Numbered from the stretch's first letter, positions 15,620-24,901 are shown. The stretch is 33,253 nt of DNA from Piscibacillus sp052246295 (GCA_052246295.1 JBQQCO010000027.1); one strand, 5' to 3'. The notes: generated from the letters alone by a model not told the origin. Translations and numbers: made by a program.

Positions 15620-15996
15620 TAAGAAGGGTCTTCATCAGGTAATTTAAAAATAATTTCCCCATCTTCCGAGAAGAAGTAATCTTTCCTTGCGATCTTAAGC
15701 AAGTATTCGATATCCCCTAACAACTGAATCTCTCGCTCTAGTTGCTGATTTTCCTGTTTGTAATCCTCTAAGGTGGCGATTTTTTCCTCGTACTCTTTCT
15801 GCTTTTCGTCCATGACTGCTCGTTGGTTAAAATGTGTTATGGTTAAAATACCCATTATTAAGATGAATAACACACCAAAAGCTACTAGTCTGCGAAATAA
15901 TTGCTTTTTCTGCTTCGTTTTATGAATCTGTTGTTTTTCATGTTCTTGAACATAATCAGATTTTATTTTCGCAACTTTACGAGTCCGCCTTGTCAT
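15616..15996 (-). CDS. divIC: Cell-division protein DivIC (FtsB-like)
   Basis: A septal membrane protein that partners with FtsL and DivIB to activate septal wall synthesis. The 126-residue protein has a basic cytoplasmic N-terminus (about 1-34), one membrane segment (about 36-55) and an extracytoplasmic coiled coil (about 62-95, with heptad-like Glu, Leu and Ile). The C-terminal part ARKDYFFSEDGEIIFKLP is typical of the DivIC/FtsB family. The start at 15996 follows AGGAGG and overlaps the yabQ end by 20 bp, so translation is probably coupled. Confidence 0.94.
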   Translation of the reverse strand: MTRRTRKVAKIKSDYVQEHEKQQIHKTKQKKQLFRRLVAFGVLFILIMGILTITHFNQRAVMDEKQKEYEEKIATLEDYKQENQQLEREIQLLGDIEYLLKIARKDYFFSEDGEIIFKLPDEDPSY

Positions 15997-16573
15997 CCTT
16001 ACGCCTCCTATTATTCAAAAGGTTCAGCACGTCCTTTTTTAGCTTACCTATTATTCTACTACATATTGAAAGTAAATTCAGTAAGTAATTTTGGACAAAC
16101 TTTGGTATAAAAGGTCGAATAAAGAAGGCAATGACTTTATAAATGATTAAAATCAATTTCCAAACAAGAGAAATAATCCCAACTAGCACTGTTACGGCTA
16201 ACTGTATAATCCAAATGACCGGCTTTAAAATTAATGCTTGTACAATTCGACTTAATAATTGATATAAATTTATGGTCAGTCGAATTAGACCATTTAACAT
16301 CGGAAGGTAGATCGATTGAAATAAAGCATAATAAGCTGAGATGCCTAACAAAACAGCTAATGCTAAATAAAAACGAATGATCCCCCCATTAGCTAAAAAT
16401 AATAAATAAAAAATAAGGCAGCCTTGTGTGAGGAAAAACAGCGTATCGACGATCACGCGATTCCAGTAAGTATTTGGGCGTAACAGCCGCTTATAAGTAT
16501 CGAATAAAGCAGCCATTACGACCCCGCCACTTACCATCGTTAACATTGTTAAAAATTGAATATCTAGGTTCAT
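15977..16573 (-). CDS. yabQ: Spore cortex/coat morphogenesis membrane protein YabQ
   Basis: In B. subtilis YabQ is a mother-cell membrane protein needed for spore cortex formation. The 198-residue protein has about four to five hydrophobic segments in its first 155 residues (LTMLTMVSGGVVMAALF, VIVDTLFFLTQGCLIFYLLF, FYLALAVLLGISAYYALF, and a long one around 110-150) and a basic C-terminal tail. It overlaps the yabP stop with ATGA (16570-16573) and the divIC start. The pairing with yabP supports the call. Confidence 0.9.
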   Translation of the reverse strand: MNLDIQFLTMLTMVSGGVVMAALFDTYKRLLRPNTYWNRVIVDTLFFLTQGCLIFYLLFLANGGIIRFYLALAVLLGISAYYALFQSIYLPMLNGLIRLTINLYQLLSRIVQALILKPVIWIIQLAVTVLVGIISLVWKLILIIYKVIAFFIRPFIPKFVQNYLLNLLSICSRIIGKLKKDVLNLLNNRRRKDDKADS

Positions 16574-16875
16574 TTAAATAACTTATTAAAGAATCCTTTA
16601 CCTTTATTGCCTTGGTGATCATCGATGTAATTGAATGCTTCAATTTTCCCTTGGATGGTTAAGAGTCCTTCCTCCACATTTAAGTTTTTCATGTGAAGGT
16701 TCTCGCCTCTAATGACTAAATATCCTAAATTAGTCTGGAGTAAAAACTCTTCCGTATCAAAGCTGTCTACATCCTTCACACCCGTTAGCTCTAAACGGCG
16801 TCGATTAGTTAACTTCAACTCATGATTCTGTTCTCTCTCACGTTCATTCTTATATACACTTTGTTCATATTGCAT
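16570..16875 (-). CDS. yabP: Sporulation protein YabP
   Basis: A YabP/YqfC-family protein of 101 residues, made in the mother cell in B. subtilis and required for normal spore formation with YabQ. The family core is RRRLELTGVKDVDSFDTEEF followed by TNLGYLVIRGENLHMKNLNV. The start at 16875 has AGGAGG with an 8-nt spacer; a TTG two codons earlier (16881) is too close to it. A palindrome (16888-16907) precedes the ribosome binding site. I did not find a clear SigE promoter. Confidence 0.92.
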   Translation of the reverse strand: MQYEQSVYKNEREREQNHELKLTNRRRLELTGVKDVDSFDTEEFLLQTNLGYLVIRGENLHMKNLNVEEGLLTIQGKIEAFNYIDDHQGNKGKGFFNKLFK

Positions 16876-16887
16876 GTCCAATCCCTC

Positions 16888-16907
16888 CTATCATATATCT
16901 ATGATAG
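16888..16907. repeat. Palindrome in the yabP leader
   Basis: CTATCATA-tatc-TATGATAG, an 8-bp inverted repeat with a 4-bp centre, ends immediately before the yabP ribosome binding site. It could be an operator or RNA hairpin; no known factor is assigned. Confidence 0.5.
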
Positions 16908-16932
16908 AAAGGACAAGTTTAACACTCTTTTT

Positions 16933-17205
16933 TTAATCCGCCTGTTGTTGTTCGACCTTCTCCTCTTTTAGCACTGTATATAATGTTGATGCCTCATCTT
17001 TTCTTACTTGTTCACTTAAACGATCTACTCGAATCGTTAAAAGCGTATGTCCAAAACGTATTTTTATTTCATCCCCAACCGTTAACTCCGAAGAAGCTTT
17101 TGCAGGACGCCCATTTAATTCAATACGACCTTGACTGGCAACCTCTTTAGCAACAGTTCTTCGTTTAATTAATCTAGATAACTTCAAAAACTTGTCGACT
17201 CTCAT
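16933..17205 (-). CDS. rqcP: S4-domain ribosome quality-control protein RqcP
   Basis: RqcP (YabO; Hsp15-like) binds stalled 50S subunits with RqcH and promotes poly-alanine tailing. The 90-residue protein is essentially one S4 RNA-binding domain (MRVDKFLKLSRLIKRRTVAK, GRIELNGRPAK, GDEIKIRFG) with a short charged tail. The start at 17205 has AAGGAG eight bases upstream; the frame extends 17 codons further but lacks a site. It sits between yabN and yabP, as in B. subtilis. Confidence 0.93.
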   Translation of the reverse strand: MRVDKFLKLSRLIKRRTVAKEVASQGRIELNGRPAKASSELTVGDEIKIRFGHTLLTIRVDRLSEQVRKDEASTLYTVLKEEKVEQQQAD

Positions 17206-17231
17206 TCTGACACTCCTTGTATAGGTTCTTT

Positions 17232-18674
17232 CTATGAATGCTTTGCTTTTTCCCAATATTGATCCATCACTTGTATACTTGCCTCTTCAATCGAAATTTG
17301 ATCCTCTTTCATCATAGCTTCAATTTTCTTAAAACGTCTAATGAATTTCTCACAAGTACGGTGTAATGCTAACTCTGGGTCTAATTTATAGAATCTACCA
17401 ACATTCACTAATGAGAATAGAATATCCCCAAACTCTAGCTCAGCATCACTTGTTTTGTCATTCGACAACGCTTCTTGGAATTCCTTTAATTCTTCCTCAA
17501 TTTTAGAAAACATCGAATCAGATTCATTCCAATCAAACCCTACTTTTGAAACTTTCTTCTGAATATCTAAAGCAAATAATAGACGCGGTAGAGAATCATT
17601 TATTTCTTCTAGTACAGATTCTCTCTTTGGTCGATCCTTTTGTTTAATCTTCTCCCAATTCTGTTTGACCTCTTCTGCAGAATCAACATTGACATCGCCA
17701 AATACATGCGGATGGCGTTCAATCATTTTATCGGTAATCGATCTAATAACATCGTGAACAGTAAAATACCCGCTTTCCTCAGCAATTTGACTATGCAGCA
17801 TAACTTGAAGTAACACATCACCTAACTCTTCAGCGATATGATCATCGTCTTGTTCTTCAATGGCATCAATAACCTCATATGCTTCTTCAATCAAGTATTG
17901 TCTTAAGGATTCGTGTGTTTGCTTTTGATCCCATGGGCAGCCCCCAGGTCCTCTCAATCGTGCAACAACCTCTTTCAATGATTCGAATTGATGATGTAAT
18001 AGACCGGGTTCAACTGGTTTTATATATAGTGTTGTTAAATTGGAAAACTCAAAGTCACGATCCAATTCATAAAGGGGAACGGTTTGTACTTTTTCATGCT
18101 CAGGGTCACCTGCCGCTACGACGATCGTAATTGGATAGTCATGCGGAAGGTCTTCCATTAATGTAAGCTTGACTTCTGATGCTACCATGTTGTCATAGAC
18201 TTGTCCGATTAACATATGCTGACGATACTGAATTTGCTCTCTAATGAGATGTGTACCGTCCAATAATTGAAAACCTTCAATTGGATCAACCTTCACTGCT
18301 GAAAATAATGCATCAATAAAGCTTTGCCCACCTACAACTTTAACCTTCACTTCTTCTCGTTCGAGTAATAGTTGTACTGTCCGTTCAGCAACCATAGGAT
18401 GTCCGGGAACTGTATAAATGAGGTCATCATCATAACTAGCTTGAACCAGTTTATTTGTAATTTCCTCATAAACTTGATCAAAATCATTATGTGATTCATA
18501 AACTTCATCCATTGAATGAAAATGGACGCTTTCAGCTTCAAGAGCTTGTACAACTGGATGTTCTTTTGTTCTGGTATAGATGATCCCTTTATGTTGAGTC
18601 AGCGTACGATAGATGCCTAAAGGAAGTTGGTCAATCGTACCTGCACCTAATCCAATAACCGTAATGTTTCCCAT
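17232..18674 (-). CDS. yabN: Fusion of tetrapyrrole methylase-like domain and MazG pyrophosphohydrolase (YabN)
   Basis: The 480-residue protein has two parts. Residues 1-220 are a tetrapyrrole (corrin/porphyrin) methylase-like domain: ITVIGLGAGTIDQLPLGIY at the start and YTVPGHPMVAERTV at about 85-100. Residues 230-480 are a double MazG domain: GGCPWDQKQTHESLRQYLIE, with metal-binding EEAYEVIDAI and EELGDVLLQVMLH, repeated in weaker form as ELEFGDILFSLVN. MazG hydrolyses nucleoside triphosphates, including aberrant ones; the role of the fused methylase domain is unclear. The ATG at 18674 follows AAAGGAG and lies 2 bp after the yabM stop. Confidence 0.93.
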   Translation of the reverse strand: MGNITVIGLGAGTIDQLPLGIYRTLTQHKGIIYTRTKEHPVVQALEAESVHFHSMDEVYESHNDFDQVYEEITNKLVQASYDDDLIYTVPGHPMVAERTVQLLLEREEVKVKVVGGQSFIDALFSAVKVDPIEGFQLLDGTHLIREQIQYRQHMLIGQVYDNMVASEVKLTLMEDLPHDYPITIVVAAGDPEHEKVQTVPLYELDRDFEFSNLTTLYIKPVEPGLLHHQFESLKEVVARLRGPGGCPWDQKQTHESLRQYLIEEAYEVIDAIEEQDDDHIAEELGDVLLQVMLHSQIAEESGYFTVHDVIRSITDKMIERHPHVFGDVNVDSAEEVKQNWEKIKQKDRPKRESVLEEINDSLPRLLFALDIQKKVSKVGFDWNESDSMFSKIEEELKEFQEALSNDKTSDAELEFGDILFSLVNVGRFYKLDPELALHRTCEKFIRRFKKIEAMMKEDQISIEEASIQVMDQYWEKAKHS

Positions 18675-18676
18675 GT

Positions 18677-20203
18677 TTATCTCCTTTCAAATCGTTTTCC
18701 AACTACCGCAATCCATTCTTCTTTGGTAAAAAGCTTTGTCATATATGTACCAGCCAAAATAATTACCACACCTACGATACATTGTATAAGTACAGATGGA
18801 ATGAGTAACCACCTCGAATCCGTTGAAGGGTGAAAATAAGTTGAAATTAGCACCACGACACCAAACATAATCATCGTAAGTACAATCGATTTAACGCTAA
18901 AAAAGATGGGAATCTTAATTTGAGCAAGCCGCTTCCACTTCACTAAAAAGATGAGTAACAACACACTAACAGCTACTAGATACGCTAAACTTGAACCTAC
19001 TTCACCTAGACGCGGAATAAGCATGAAATTTAGAAGCCATTTGGCCACAAACATTAGCATGACCCACTTTAGTTGTTGGATGCGGTAACCATACTCTTGT
19101 AAAAAAACAGAAACAACCACCGTCATGGATAACAAGAAGACTAACCCCATCATAAGTTGGATAGAAAGAATTCCTTCGTTTGTCATAAATAAAAGTGGAT
19201 TTAAACTTGGCATGATAGCCATTAAGCCAACCGATGCGGATAACGATAATAAAAATGTCCATTTATAGGCTGAAATTTGCTGCTTTTTATCTCGATTTAG
19301 CACTGGGATTAGGGCTAATGCCAACGACGAACCTAACACCAACCCGAGTTGGATCATAGAATGACTTCGATCAAAAACGCCCTTTACCACTTTCGATTCT
19401 TCAAACGTATATCCGTATTGTTTTAATAAATCAATCATAGAGAATACATCAACCACTTGTAGCAATAAATGCAGGATGTAATTAATGCTATAAATAACTA
19501 TTCCCAATAGTAATACTTTTATAAACTGATTAGACAATGACTTATTCTGGGCTACTTGCAAAGTTGATTTATTTCTCTTAAATAAAATTATTAATAACAA
19601 TGACGCAAAAGTCACTCCAGCAACACTTGCCACAGATGTTAAGACACCTATTGTATATAGAGACGATGGTAAGTAATATACAGTCAAAATAGTAGCTACA
19701 ATAATCCCTACAACTCTTACAAATTGCTCAACGACCTGGGACAATGCAACAAACTCCGTGATATTAATACTTTGAAAATAACCTCTAAATAGTGCCGTTA
19801 TTGGAATCACTAAATACATCAAGCTCGCAGCTCTTATAGGCGACTTTAAAGAGGGGTCTCCCATTAATTGCGCTAATGGGCCAGCTAAAAGCCATAATGT
19901 CAAAAACACTAAGGTTCCTAAACTAAATAATAAATAAAAAACCGCCCACGTATTTGGAAGGCGAATGACTTGATCTTTAGTTTTACGGTTTGTGATGGCG
20001 TGAGACAATGCTCCTGGAATGCTATAGACCGATAATATAATCGCAATGGATAAGATTGGGTAAATTTGTTGATATATATATAACCCTTCGTCTCCTGCTA
20101 TATTTTGTAGCGGTACTCTATAACTCATACCGAGCACTTTACTAATAAATCCCGCTACAGCTAATAATAAGGCACCTCTCACCCATAATGCTTGTTGGCT
20201 CAT
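18677..20203 (-). CDS. yabM: SpoVB/MurJ-type polysaccharide or lipid flippase YabM
   Basis: A MOP-superfamily integral membrane protein of 508 residues with about 14 hydrophobic segments. It begins WVRGALLLAVAGFISKVLGM and continues SYRVPLQNIAGDEGLYIYQQ, the usual start of SpoVB-like proteins. Family members move lipid-linked cell-wall or polysaccharide precursors; YabM of B. subtilis is less studied than SpoVB and MurJ. The start at 20203 has GGAG six bases upstream, whereas an ATG at 20215 has none. It is followed at once by yabN. Confidence 0.88.
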   Translation of the reverse strand: MSQQALWVRGALLLAVAGFISKVLGMSYRVPLQNIAGDEGLYIYQQIYPILSIAIILSVYSIPGALSHAITNRKTKDQVIRLPNTWAVFYLLFSLGTLVFLTLWLLAGPLAQLMGDPSLKSPIRAASLMYLVIPITALFRGYFQSINITEFVALSQVVEQFVRVVGIIVATILTVYYLPSSLYTIGVLTSVASVAGVTFASLLLIILFKRNKSTLQVAQNKSLSNQFIKVLLLGIVIYSINYILHLLLQVVDVFSMIDLLKQYGYTFEESKVVKGVFDRSHSMIQLGLVLGSSLALALIPVLNRDKKQQISAYKWTFLLSLSASVGLMAIMPSLNPLLFMTNEGILSIQLMMGLVFLLSMTVVVSVFLQEYGYRIQQLKWVMLMFVAKWLLNFMLIPRLGEVGSSLAYLVAVSVLLLIFLVKWKRLAQIKIPIFFSVKSIVLTMIMFGVVVLISTYFHPSTDSRWLLIPSVLIQCIVGVVIILAGTYMTKLFTKEEWIAVVGKRFERR

Positions 20204-20296
20204 ACTAGTCTCCATAATTATATATTTTAGCTCGAACGTCCTAGAGTGACCTTTCTATACTACACTCAACCGACAATGTCTATTAACGTTAATATA

Positions 20297-20305
20297 ATTA
20301 TAGCA
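20297..20305 (-). promoter_or_regulatory. Candidate extended -10 promoter for yabM
   Basis: Minus strand TGCTATAAT, an extended -10 with a consensus hexamer, about 95 bp before yabM and just beyond the spoVT terminator. No good -35 box is seen, so this is tentative. Confidence 0.35.
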
Positions 20306-20309
20306 CATA

Positions 20310-20347
20310 TTAAAGAACAGTAAGGATAGGCCTGCCCTTACTGTTCA
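20310..20347 (-). terminator. Terminator after spoVT
   Basis: A perfect 11-bp stem GAACAGTAAGG / CCTTACTGTTC (20315-20346) with a 10-nt loop, followed on the minus strand by TTTAATAT. The T run is short, so efficiency may be moderate. Confidence 0.65.
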
Positions 20348-20355
20348 GCTTAATT

Positions 20356-20889
20356 CTATTCCATTTGTCTCGCTAAGAAGTTAGCTGCCGCTTGGCAAAC
20401 TTTCACTTCTACGTCAGTTAGTGATCCTTTGTCCATAATTAGAATCACACTTCCTACAGGGTCACCATTCGATACAATAGGTTGAATAAGATAAGATGAG
20501 ACCGTTTCTTCTTTACCTTCTACGATTTCAATCGTCGACTCATTCTTCTCTACTTTGTTTTCCCGCTTATCCATCGCCGCTTCAATTTCTTTACCTATAT
20601 TCTTGTTTAAGTATTCTTTCTTTGATGCACCCGCAATCGCGATAATCTCATCGCGATCTGACACTAAAATCTTTTGCCCAAGAGAATCAAACAATGAATG
20701 TGCATACTCTTGAGCAAATTCGCTCAGCTCATTAATAGGTGAATATTTCTTTAAAATGACTTCACCTTCTCGATCAACAAAAATTTCTAATGGATCCCCT
20801 TCACGAATGCGTAACGTTCTTCTTATCTCTTTAGGGACAACAACTCTGCCGAGGTCATCAATACGGCGTACAATACCTGTTGCTTTCAT
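20356..20889 (-). CDS. spoVT: Stage V sporulation regulator SpoVT
   Basis: A forespore transcription factor that adjusts SigG-dependent genes. The 177-residue protein has an N-terminal AbrB-type swapped-hairpin DNA-binding domain (MKATGIVRRIDDLGRVVVPK, EIRRTLRIREGDPLEIF) and a C-terminal GAF-like domain (about 56-177) ending FLARQME, as in B. subtilis SpoVT (178). The start at 20889 matches the family; GGGG lies about nine bases upstream. Its SigG promoter is recognisable at 20967-20995, overlapping the end of mfd. Confidence 0.97.
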   Translation of the reverse strand: MKATGIVRRIDDLGRVVVPKEIRRTLRIREGDPLEIFVDREGEVILKKYSPINELSEFAQEYAHSLFDSLGQKILVSDRDEIIAIAGASKKEYLNKNIGKEIEAAMDKRENKVEKNESTIEIVEGKEETVSSYLIQPIVSNGDPVGSVILIMDKGSLTDVEVKVCQAAANFLARQME

Positions 20890-20966
20890 TTCTTGAAATC
20901 CCCGCTTTCTTTGATGTACTTGCATTGGTGACGAAGGTCATCCGCTCGACACCTGCTAGTAATTTT

Positions 20967-20995
20967 TAGTATGAGACAAGAAACCTAAACTATTC
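20967..20995 (-). promoter_or_regulatory. SigG promoter for spoVT
   Basis: Minus strand GAATA (20991-20995), 17-bp spacer, CATACTA (20967-20973), fitting the SigG pattern of a G-ATA type -35 and CATnnTA -10. B. subtilis spoVT is transcribed by SigG. The -35 overlaps the last codon and stop codon of mfd (GAA TAG). Confidence 0.75.
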
Positions 20996-23900
20996 ATTTA
21001 TTGGTAATTTTTTTGTTTCAGGCAGTTTTGTTAAAAATTCCTCTAAAATTTTATAACGATCGGAGCGGTTTTGGCGTTGGAACTGAAACATAACTTTTAA
21101 TTGCTTTCCTTCAGTCCCAAGCTGAACCATCCGTCCATAATCATTCGCAAGAGTAAATAGTTGAGCCCCGTCTACTTTTTGACTCTCTTCTGCATCCATG
21201 AGTAGCTCTAGTTTATTCTTTCTTTCATCGATGTTTTGAATACGTTCTTTCTTAGCTAGAATGCGGATACGCGAGACTTGAAGGAGATCTTCAACCTCTT
21301 GAGGATATTCCCCAAAACGATCTAATAGTTCATCTTTCGTATCATAAATATCTTGAAGCTCCTCAGCAGCCTGAACCTGTTTATACATCTCAATTTTTTG
21401 AGCTTCATCTGTAATATATTCTGCCGGTATATAAGCATCTATATCTAGGGACATCTCAACCTCAAATGGCTTCGACTCCTCATAAGTTTTGCCTTCTTTC
21501 TTCGCTTTAATGGCATCATTAAGCATTTGAGAATACATGTCGAATCCAACTGAATCGATAAATCCATGTTGTTCCGTACCAAGTAAATTACCCGCACCTC
21601 GAATCGACAAGTCACGCATCGCAATTTTAAATCCTGAACCAAGTTCGGTAAATTCTTTAATTGCTTCTAAGCGCTTTTCAGCCACCTCAGTGAGGACTTT
21701 ATTTTGTTGATACGTAAAGTAAGCATAAGCTAAACGATTTGAACGCCCAACACGTCCTCTTAACTGATACAATTGGCTAAGTCCCATTTTATCGGCATCA
21801 TAAATGATCAGTGTATTAACATTTGGAATATCGATTCCTGTTTCAATAATGGTAGTGCTTACTAAGACATCAAAGTTACCTTCCAAAAAGTCAAAAATCA
21901 CACCCTCTAGTTGTCCCTCGTTCATTTGTCCATGTGCATAGTTCACCCTAGCATCTTCTACTAATGCATCAATTTCAGCTGCTACTTTTTCAATCAAATC
22001 AACTCGATTATACAAGAAGAACACTTGACCACCACGAGCTAACTCACGCTCAATCGCTTCACGTATAAACGCTGGGTTATACTCCAACACATACGTTTGA
22101 ATTGGAAAACGATTTTCTGGTGGTGTTTCGATAACAGATAAGTCACGTACGCCTACCATTGACATATGAAGTGTACGAGGGATTGGTGTTGCAGTTAGAG
22201 TTAGAACATCAACATTTGCCTTTAACTGCTTAATTTTCTCCTTATGTTTAACACCGAAACGTTGTTCTTCATCAACAACTAATAGCCCTAGGTCTTTGAA
22301 AACAACATCTTTTGATAATACACGGTGTGTTCCAATTACAACATCAATTAGACCTTTCTTTAACTTATCTAACGTTTCTTTTTGTTGTTTAGCAGTTTTA
22401 AAACGACTTAATAACCCGACATTGACACCGAATTCTTGGAAACGCTCCTGGAACGTTTCGAAGTGTTGTTGTGCCAAAATCGTAGTCGGAACTAAAACAG
22501 CCACTTGTTTGTTATCCATAACCGCTTTAAATGCTGCACGAACGGCAACTTCTGTCTTTCCGTAACCGACATCACCACAAAGCAAGCGATCCATCGGGCG
22601 TTCCCGTTCCATATCTCTTTTGATCTCTTCAATACAACGGACCTGGTCTTCTGTCTCCTCATATGGAAAAGCCGCTTCAAAATCCCGTTGCATCTCAGTA
22701 TCAGGTGAGAAGGCATGCCCCTTGGACGCTTCACGTTCTGCATATAACTGAATTAAATCATCCGCTATATCTTCAACAGACGATTGTACACGTGATTTAA
22801 CTTTTTTCCACTCACTGCCACCTAAACGATACAGCTTCGGAGCTTTACCTTCAGATCCAACATACTTCTGAACCTGATCAATTTGATCAACTGGTACATA
22901 TAACTTATCATTACCTGAATAATTAATGACCATATAATCCTTATGTAAATCATTAACTTCAAGCGTTTCAATCCCTAAATATTTACCAATCCCATGATTA
23001 ATATGGACAACGTAATCGCCAACTTTTAACTCTTGATAGCTTTTAACACGCTCTGCATTCGAAATTTTTTGGCGTTTACGCTTTTTAGGTTTTTGCTTTT
23101 TAAACAATTCTTCTTCAGTTAAAACTGCAAGCTTAAAAGCAGGCATCTCAAACCCTTGACCGAGACTACCTTGGATAACAATGGGTTCGTTTACTGGTAA
23201 CTGTTGGTCAGAATCCACTTGATATGCCTTCATATTATAATCATCTAAAACATTAACAATACGATTAGCTCTCTCGTCATCCTGAGCAATAATTACGACA
23301 GAATAATTGGCATTTGTCCACCGGTCTATCTCATTTTTGAGCATCGGCATTTGTCCATGGAATGTTTGCATCTGTCTACTAGAAATATTAATGATATTTT
23401 CAGGTTTCGTATTTGGAATATGACGTAAAAATAGTGAGAAATAGACTTTAGGTTGAGTCATTTTTTGCATGACTGTAGCCCAGTCAAACGTTAACGTTAA
23501 TCCATTAACTAATGACTGGGTTTCTAGCATATCTGTATACCAATTAGCCTCTTCTTTGTCCAATTGTTCTGCTGTCTCAATAATGCGACTCATTTCATCA
23601 AATACAACAATGGTATCGTCACTCAAATAATCTACTAAACTATAAACCTGATCATAGAGTAGCGATAAGTATTTAATAAGCCCTGGGAATTGTTCCCCTT
23701 GCTCTAAACGTTCGATATCATAACCGATTGCTTCTTGAAGTCTTTCTTGCTTTTCCGGATCACTTAACTTCTTTAACGACTTTGCCAGAAGGTCCTTCAA
23801 TTGATCAGCCGCTGATTGCATTTGTTCAGGTGTCAGTAAAAACTCATGAACAGGTCCAATATGAACGTGATTCAATTCTTCATCGGACCGCTGATCATCC

Positions 23901-24529
23901 GCATTAAAATATCGAATCGACTCTACTTCGTCATCAAACCACTCTATACGAATCGGCTTTTCTTCTGTTAAAGGGTATAAATCAATAATCCCACCTCGGC
24001 GACTCATTTCACCTGGTGCTGTCACCATATCGGTTATTTTAAATCCCAGTTTAACCAACTTTTCAATCGTTTCTTCGAATGGATAAACTTCGCCTACTTG
24101 AAACTCAACCGATGCCTGTTCACTTACATCAGAAGGTGGTAAAACACGTTTTAAAGCGGCAACAGGTGCCACTAATACACCTTGTTGATTCGCCTGCCAC
24201 TTCTCCCAGACTTCTAACCTTTGGGATTTTAATTCAGGGGAGGCTGTTTCAGTTTCAGCTGCCAATAATTCATTAACTGGATATAACAATACAGAATCAG
24301 GGTCTTGAGAGACTGAAGCTAGTTCTTCAAATACCTTTTGAGCCTGTGTTAAATTATGTGTTATATATAACATTGGCCGGTTCGTTTCTTCTTGAAGAGC
24401 ACTTGCAAGTAGCTGCCTCGTCGAAGTTGTCAGACCTGCGACAAGCTGCTCATTCATCCCACTTTCAAGACCCTCTAACAAATTGGTGATATCATCTTGT
24501 GAAGTAAAATACGACTTTAAACTCTGCAA
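20990..24529 (-). CDS. mfd: Transcription-repair coupling factor Mfd
   Basis: A DNA translocase that displaces RNA polymerase stalled at lesions and recruits UvrA. The 1179-residue protein carries all modules: a UvrB-like N-terminal part (GGIIDLYPL, about 180), an RNA polymerase-interacting domain near 500-570 (GDYVVHINHGIGKYLGIETL), an SF2 ATPase with Walker A GDVGYGKTEVA (about 650-660), DEEQRFG and the GRVGRSNR motif VI, and a C-terminal TRCF domain. The start is a TTG (24527-24529) behind GGGGGAG with six-base spacing, matching the B. subtilis N-terminus. It follows fin and its stop overlaps the spoVT promoter. Confidence 0.97.
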   Translation of the reverse strand: MQSLKSYFTSQDDITNLLEGLESGMNEQLVAGLTTSTRQLLASALQEETNRPMLYITHNLTQAQKVFEELASVSQDPDSVLLYPVNELLAAETETASPELKSQRLEVWEKWQANQQGVLVAPVAALKRVLPPSDVSEQASVEFQVGEVYPFEETIEKLVKLGFKITDMVTAPGEMSRRGGIIDLYPLTEEKPIRIEWFDDEVESIRYFNADDQRSDEELNHVHIGPVHEFLLTPEQMQSAADQLKDLLAKSLKKLSDPEKQERLQEAIGYDIERLEQGEQFPGLIKYLSLLYDQVYSLVDYLSDDTIVVFDEMSRIIETAEQLDKEEANWYTDMLETQSLVNGLTLTFDWATVMQKMTQPKVYFSLFLRHIPNTKPENIINISSRQMQTFHGQMPMLKNEIDRWTNANYSVVIIAQDDERANRIVNVLDDYNMKAYQVDSDQQLPVNEPIVIQGSLGQGFEMPAFKLAVLTEEELFKKQKPKKRKRQKISNAERVKSYQELKVGDYVVHINHGIGKYLGIETLEVNDLHKDYMVINYSGNDKLYVPVDQIDQVQKYVGSEGKAPKLYRLGGSEWKKVKSRVQSSVEDIADDLIQLYAEREASKGHAFSPDTEMQRDFEAAFPYEETEDQVRCIEEIKRDMERERPMDRLLCGDVGYGKTEVAVRAAFKAVMDNKQVAVLVPTTILAQQHFETFQERFQEFGVNVGLLSRFKTAKQQKETLDKLKKGLIDVVIGTHRVLSKDVVFKDLGLLVVDEEQRFGVKHKEKIKQLKANVDVLTLTATPIPRTLHMSMVGVRDLSVIETPPENRFPIQTYVLEYNPAFIREAIERELARGGQVFFLYNRVDLIEKVAAEIDALVEDARVNYAHGQMNEGQLEGVIFDFLEGNFDVLVSTTIIETGIDIPNVNTLIIYDADKMGLSQLYQLRGRVGRSNRLAYAYFTYQQNKVLTEVAEKRLEAIKEFTELGSGFKIAMRDLSIRGAGNLLGTEQHGFIDSVGFDMYSQMLNDAIKAKKEGKTYEESKPFEVEMSLDIDAYIPAEYITDEAQKIEMYKQVQAAEELQDIYDTKDELLDRFGEYPQEVEDLLQVSRIRILAKKERIQNIDERKNKLELLMDAEESQKVDGAQLFTLANDYGRMVQLGTEGKQLKVMFQFQRQNRSDRYKILEEFLTKLPETKKLPINE

Positions 24530-24581
24530 CGATTACTCCCCCTTTGCACTTTCTAAGTTCGTTCTAATTCATACATAAGCA

Positions 24582-24608
24582 GAAAAACGCCTTGGCTGGC
24601 GCCAAAGC
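24582..24608 (-). terminator. Probable terminator between fin and mfd
   Basis: On the minus strand GCTTTGG-CGCCAG-CCAAGGC forms a 7-bp stem (one wobble) followed by GTTTTTC. It lies just after fin and would limit read-through of the forespore fin transcript into mfd. Confidence 0.55.
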
Positions 24609-24619
24609 TTGTAAATCTA

Positions 24620-24838
24620 TTAATGAATAAACGTATCATTTTCAAACAAATTTGGGTTTTGCGTTAAAATATCTTCGCAATGTTCACATACTAATTGCAC
24701 AAATACTTCGCCATCGTCATTAAGCTGCACAATATCTAAGGCAAGTGGTTGTTGCCCTAATAAATCATATACCCGTTCTTCATCGTGTATGACACCCATT
24801 GACTGTTGACAATGCCTGCATTTCATCGTTACCGACAT
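24620..24838 (-). CDS. fin: Anti-SigF factor Fin
   Basis: Fin (YabK, formerly CsfB-like in function) inhibits SigF in the forespore to allow the switch to SigG. The 72-residue protein has the paired cysteines CRHC at 7-10 and CEHC at about 51-54, which form its zinc site, then NPxxxE near the C-terminus as in B. subtilis Fin. The start at 24838 follows GGGAGG. A SigF-type promoter precedes it (24868-24897), matching the known forespore expression. Confidence 0.92.
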   Translation of the reverse strand: MSVTMKCRHCQQSMGVIHDEERVYDLLGQQPLALDIVQLNDDGEVFVQLVCEHCEDILTQNPNLFENDTFIH

Positions 24839-24867
24839 GGAATAACCTCCCTTTGCAAACTATTAAA

Positions 24868-24897
24868 TAGGTTTGCCAAAAACAAGGAGAATTATGC
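24868..24897 (-). promoter_or_regulatory. SigF promoter for fin
   Basis: Minus strand GCATA (24893-24897), 15-bp spacer, GGCAAACCTA (24868-24877). The -35 is perfect for GYATA and the -10 differs at one position from GGnnAnAhTR. It starts 5 bp after the pth stop codon. Early forespore expression of fin by SigF is established in B. subtilis. Confidence 0.7.
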
Positions 24898-24901
24898 AGG
24901 C

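Noticed and set aside
15134..15622. A 162-codon plus-strand frame opposite yabR
   Set aside because: Antisense shadow of yabR and its leader; its Ser/Leu-rich composition and lack of a ribosome binding site argue against it.
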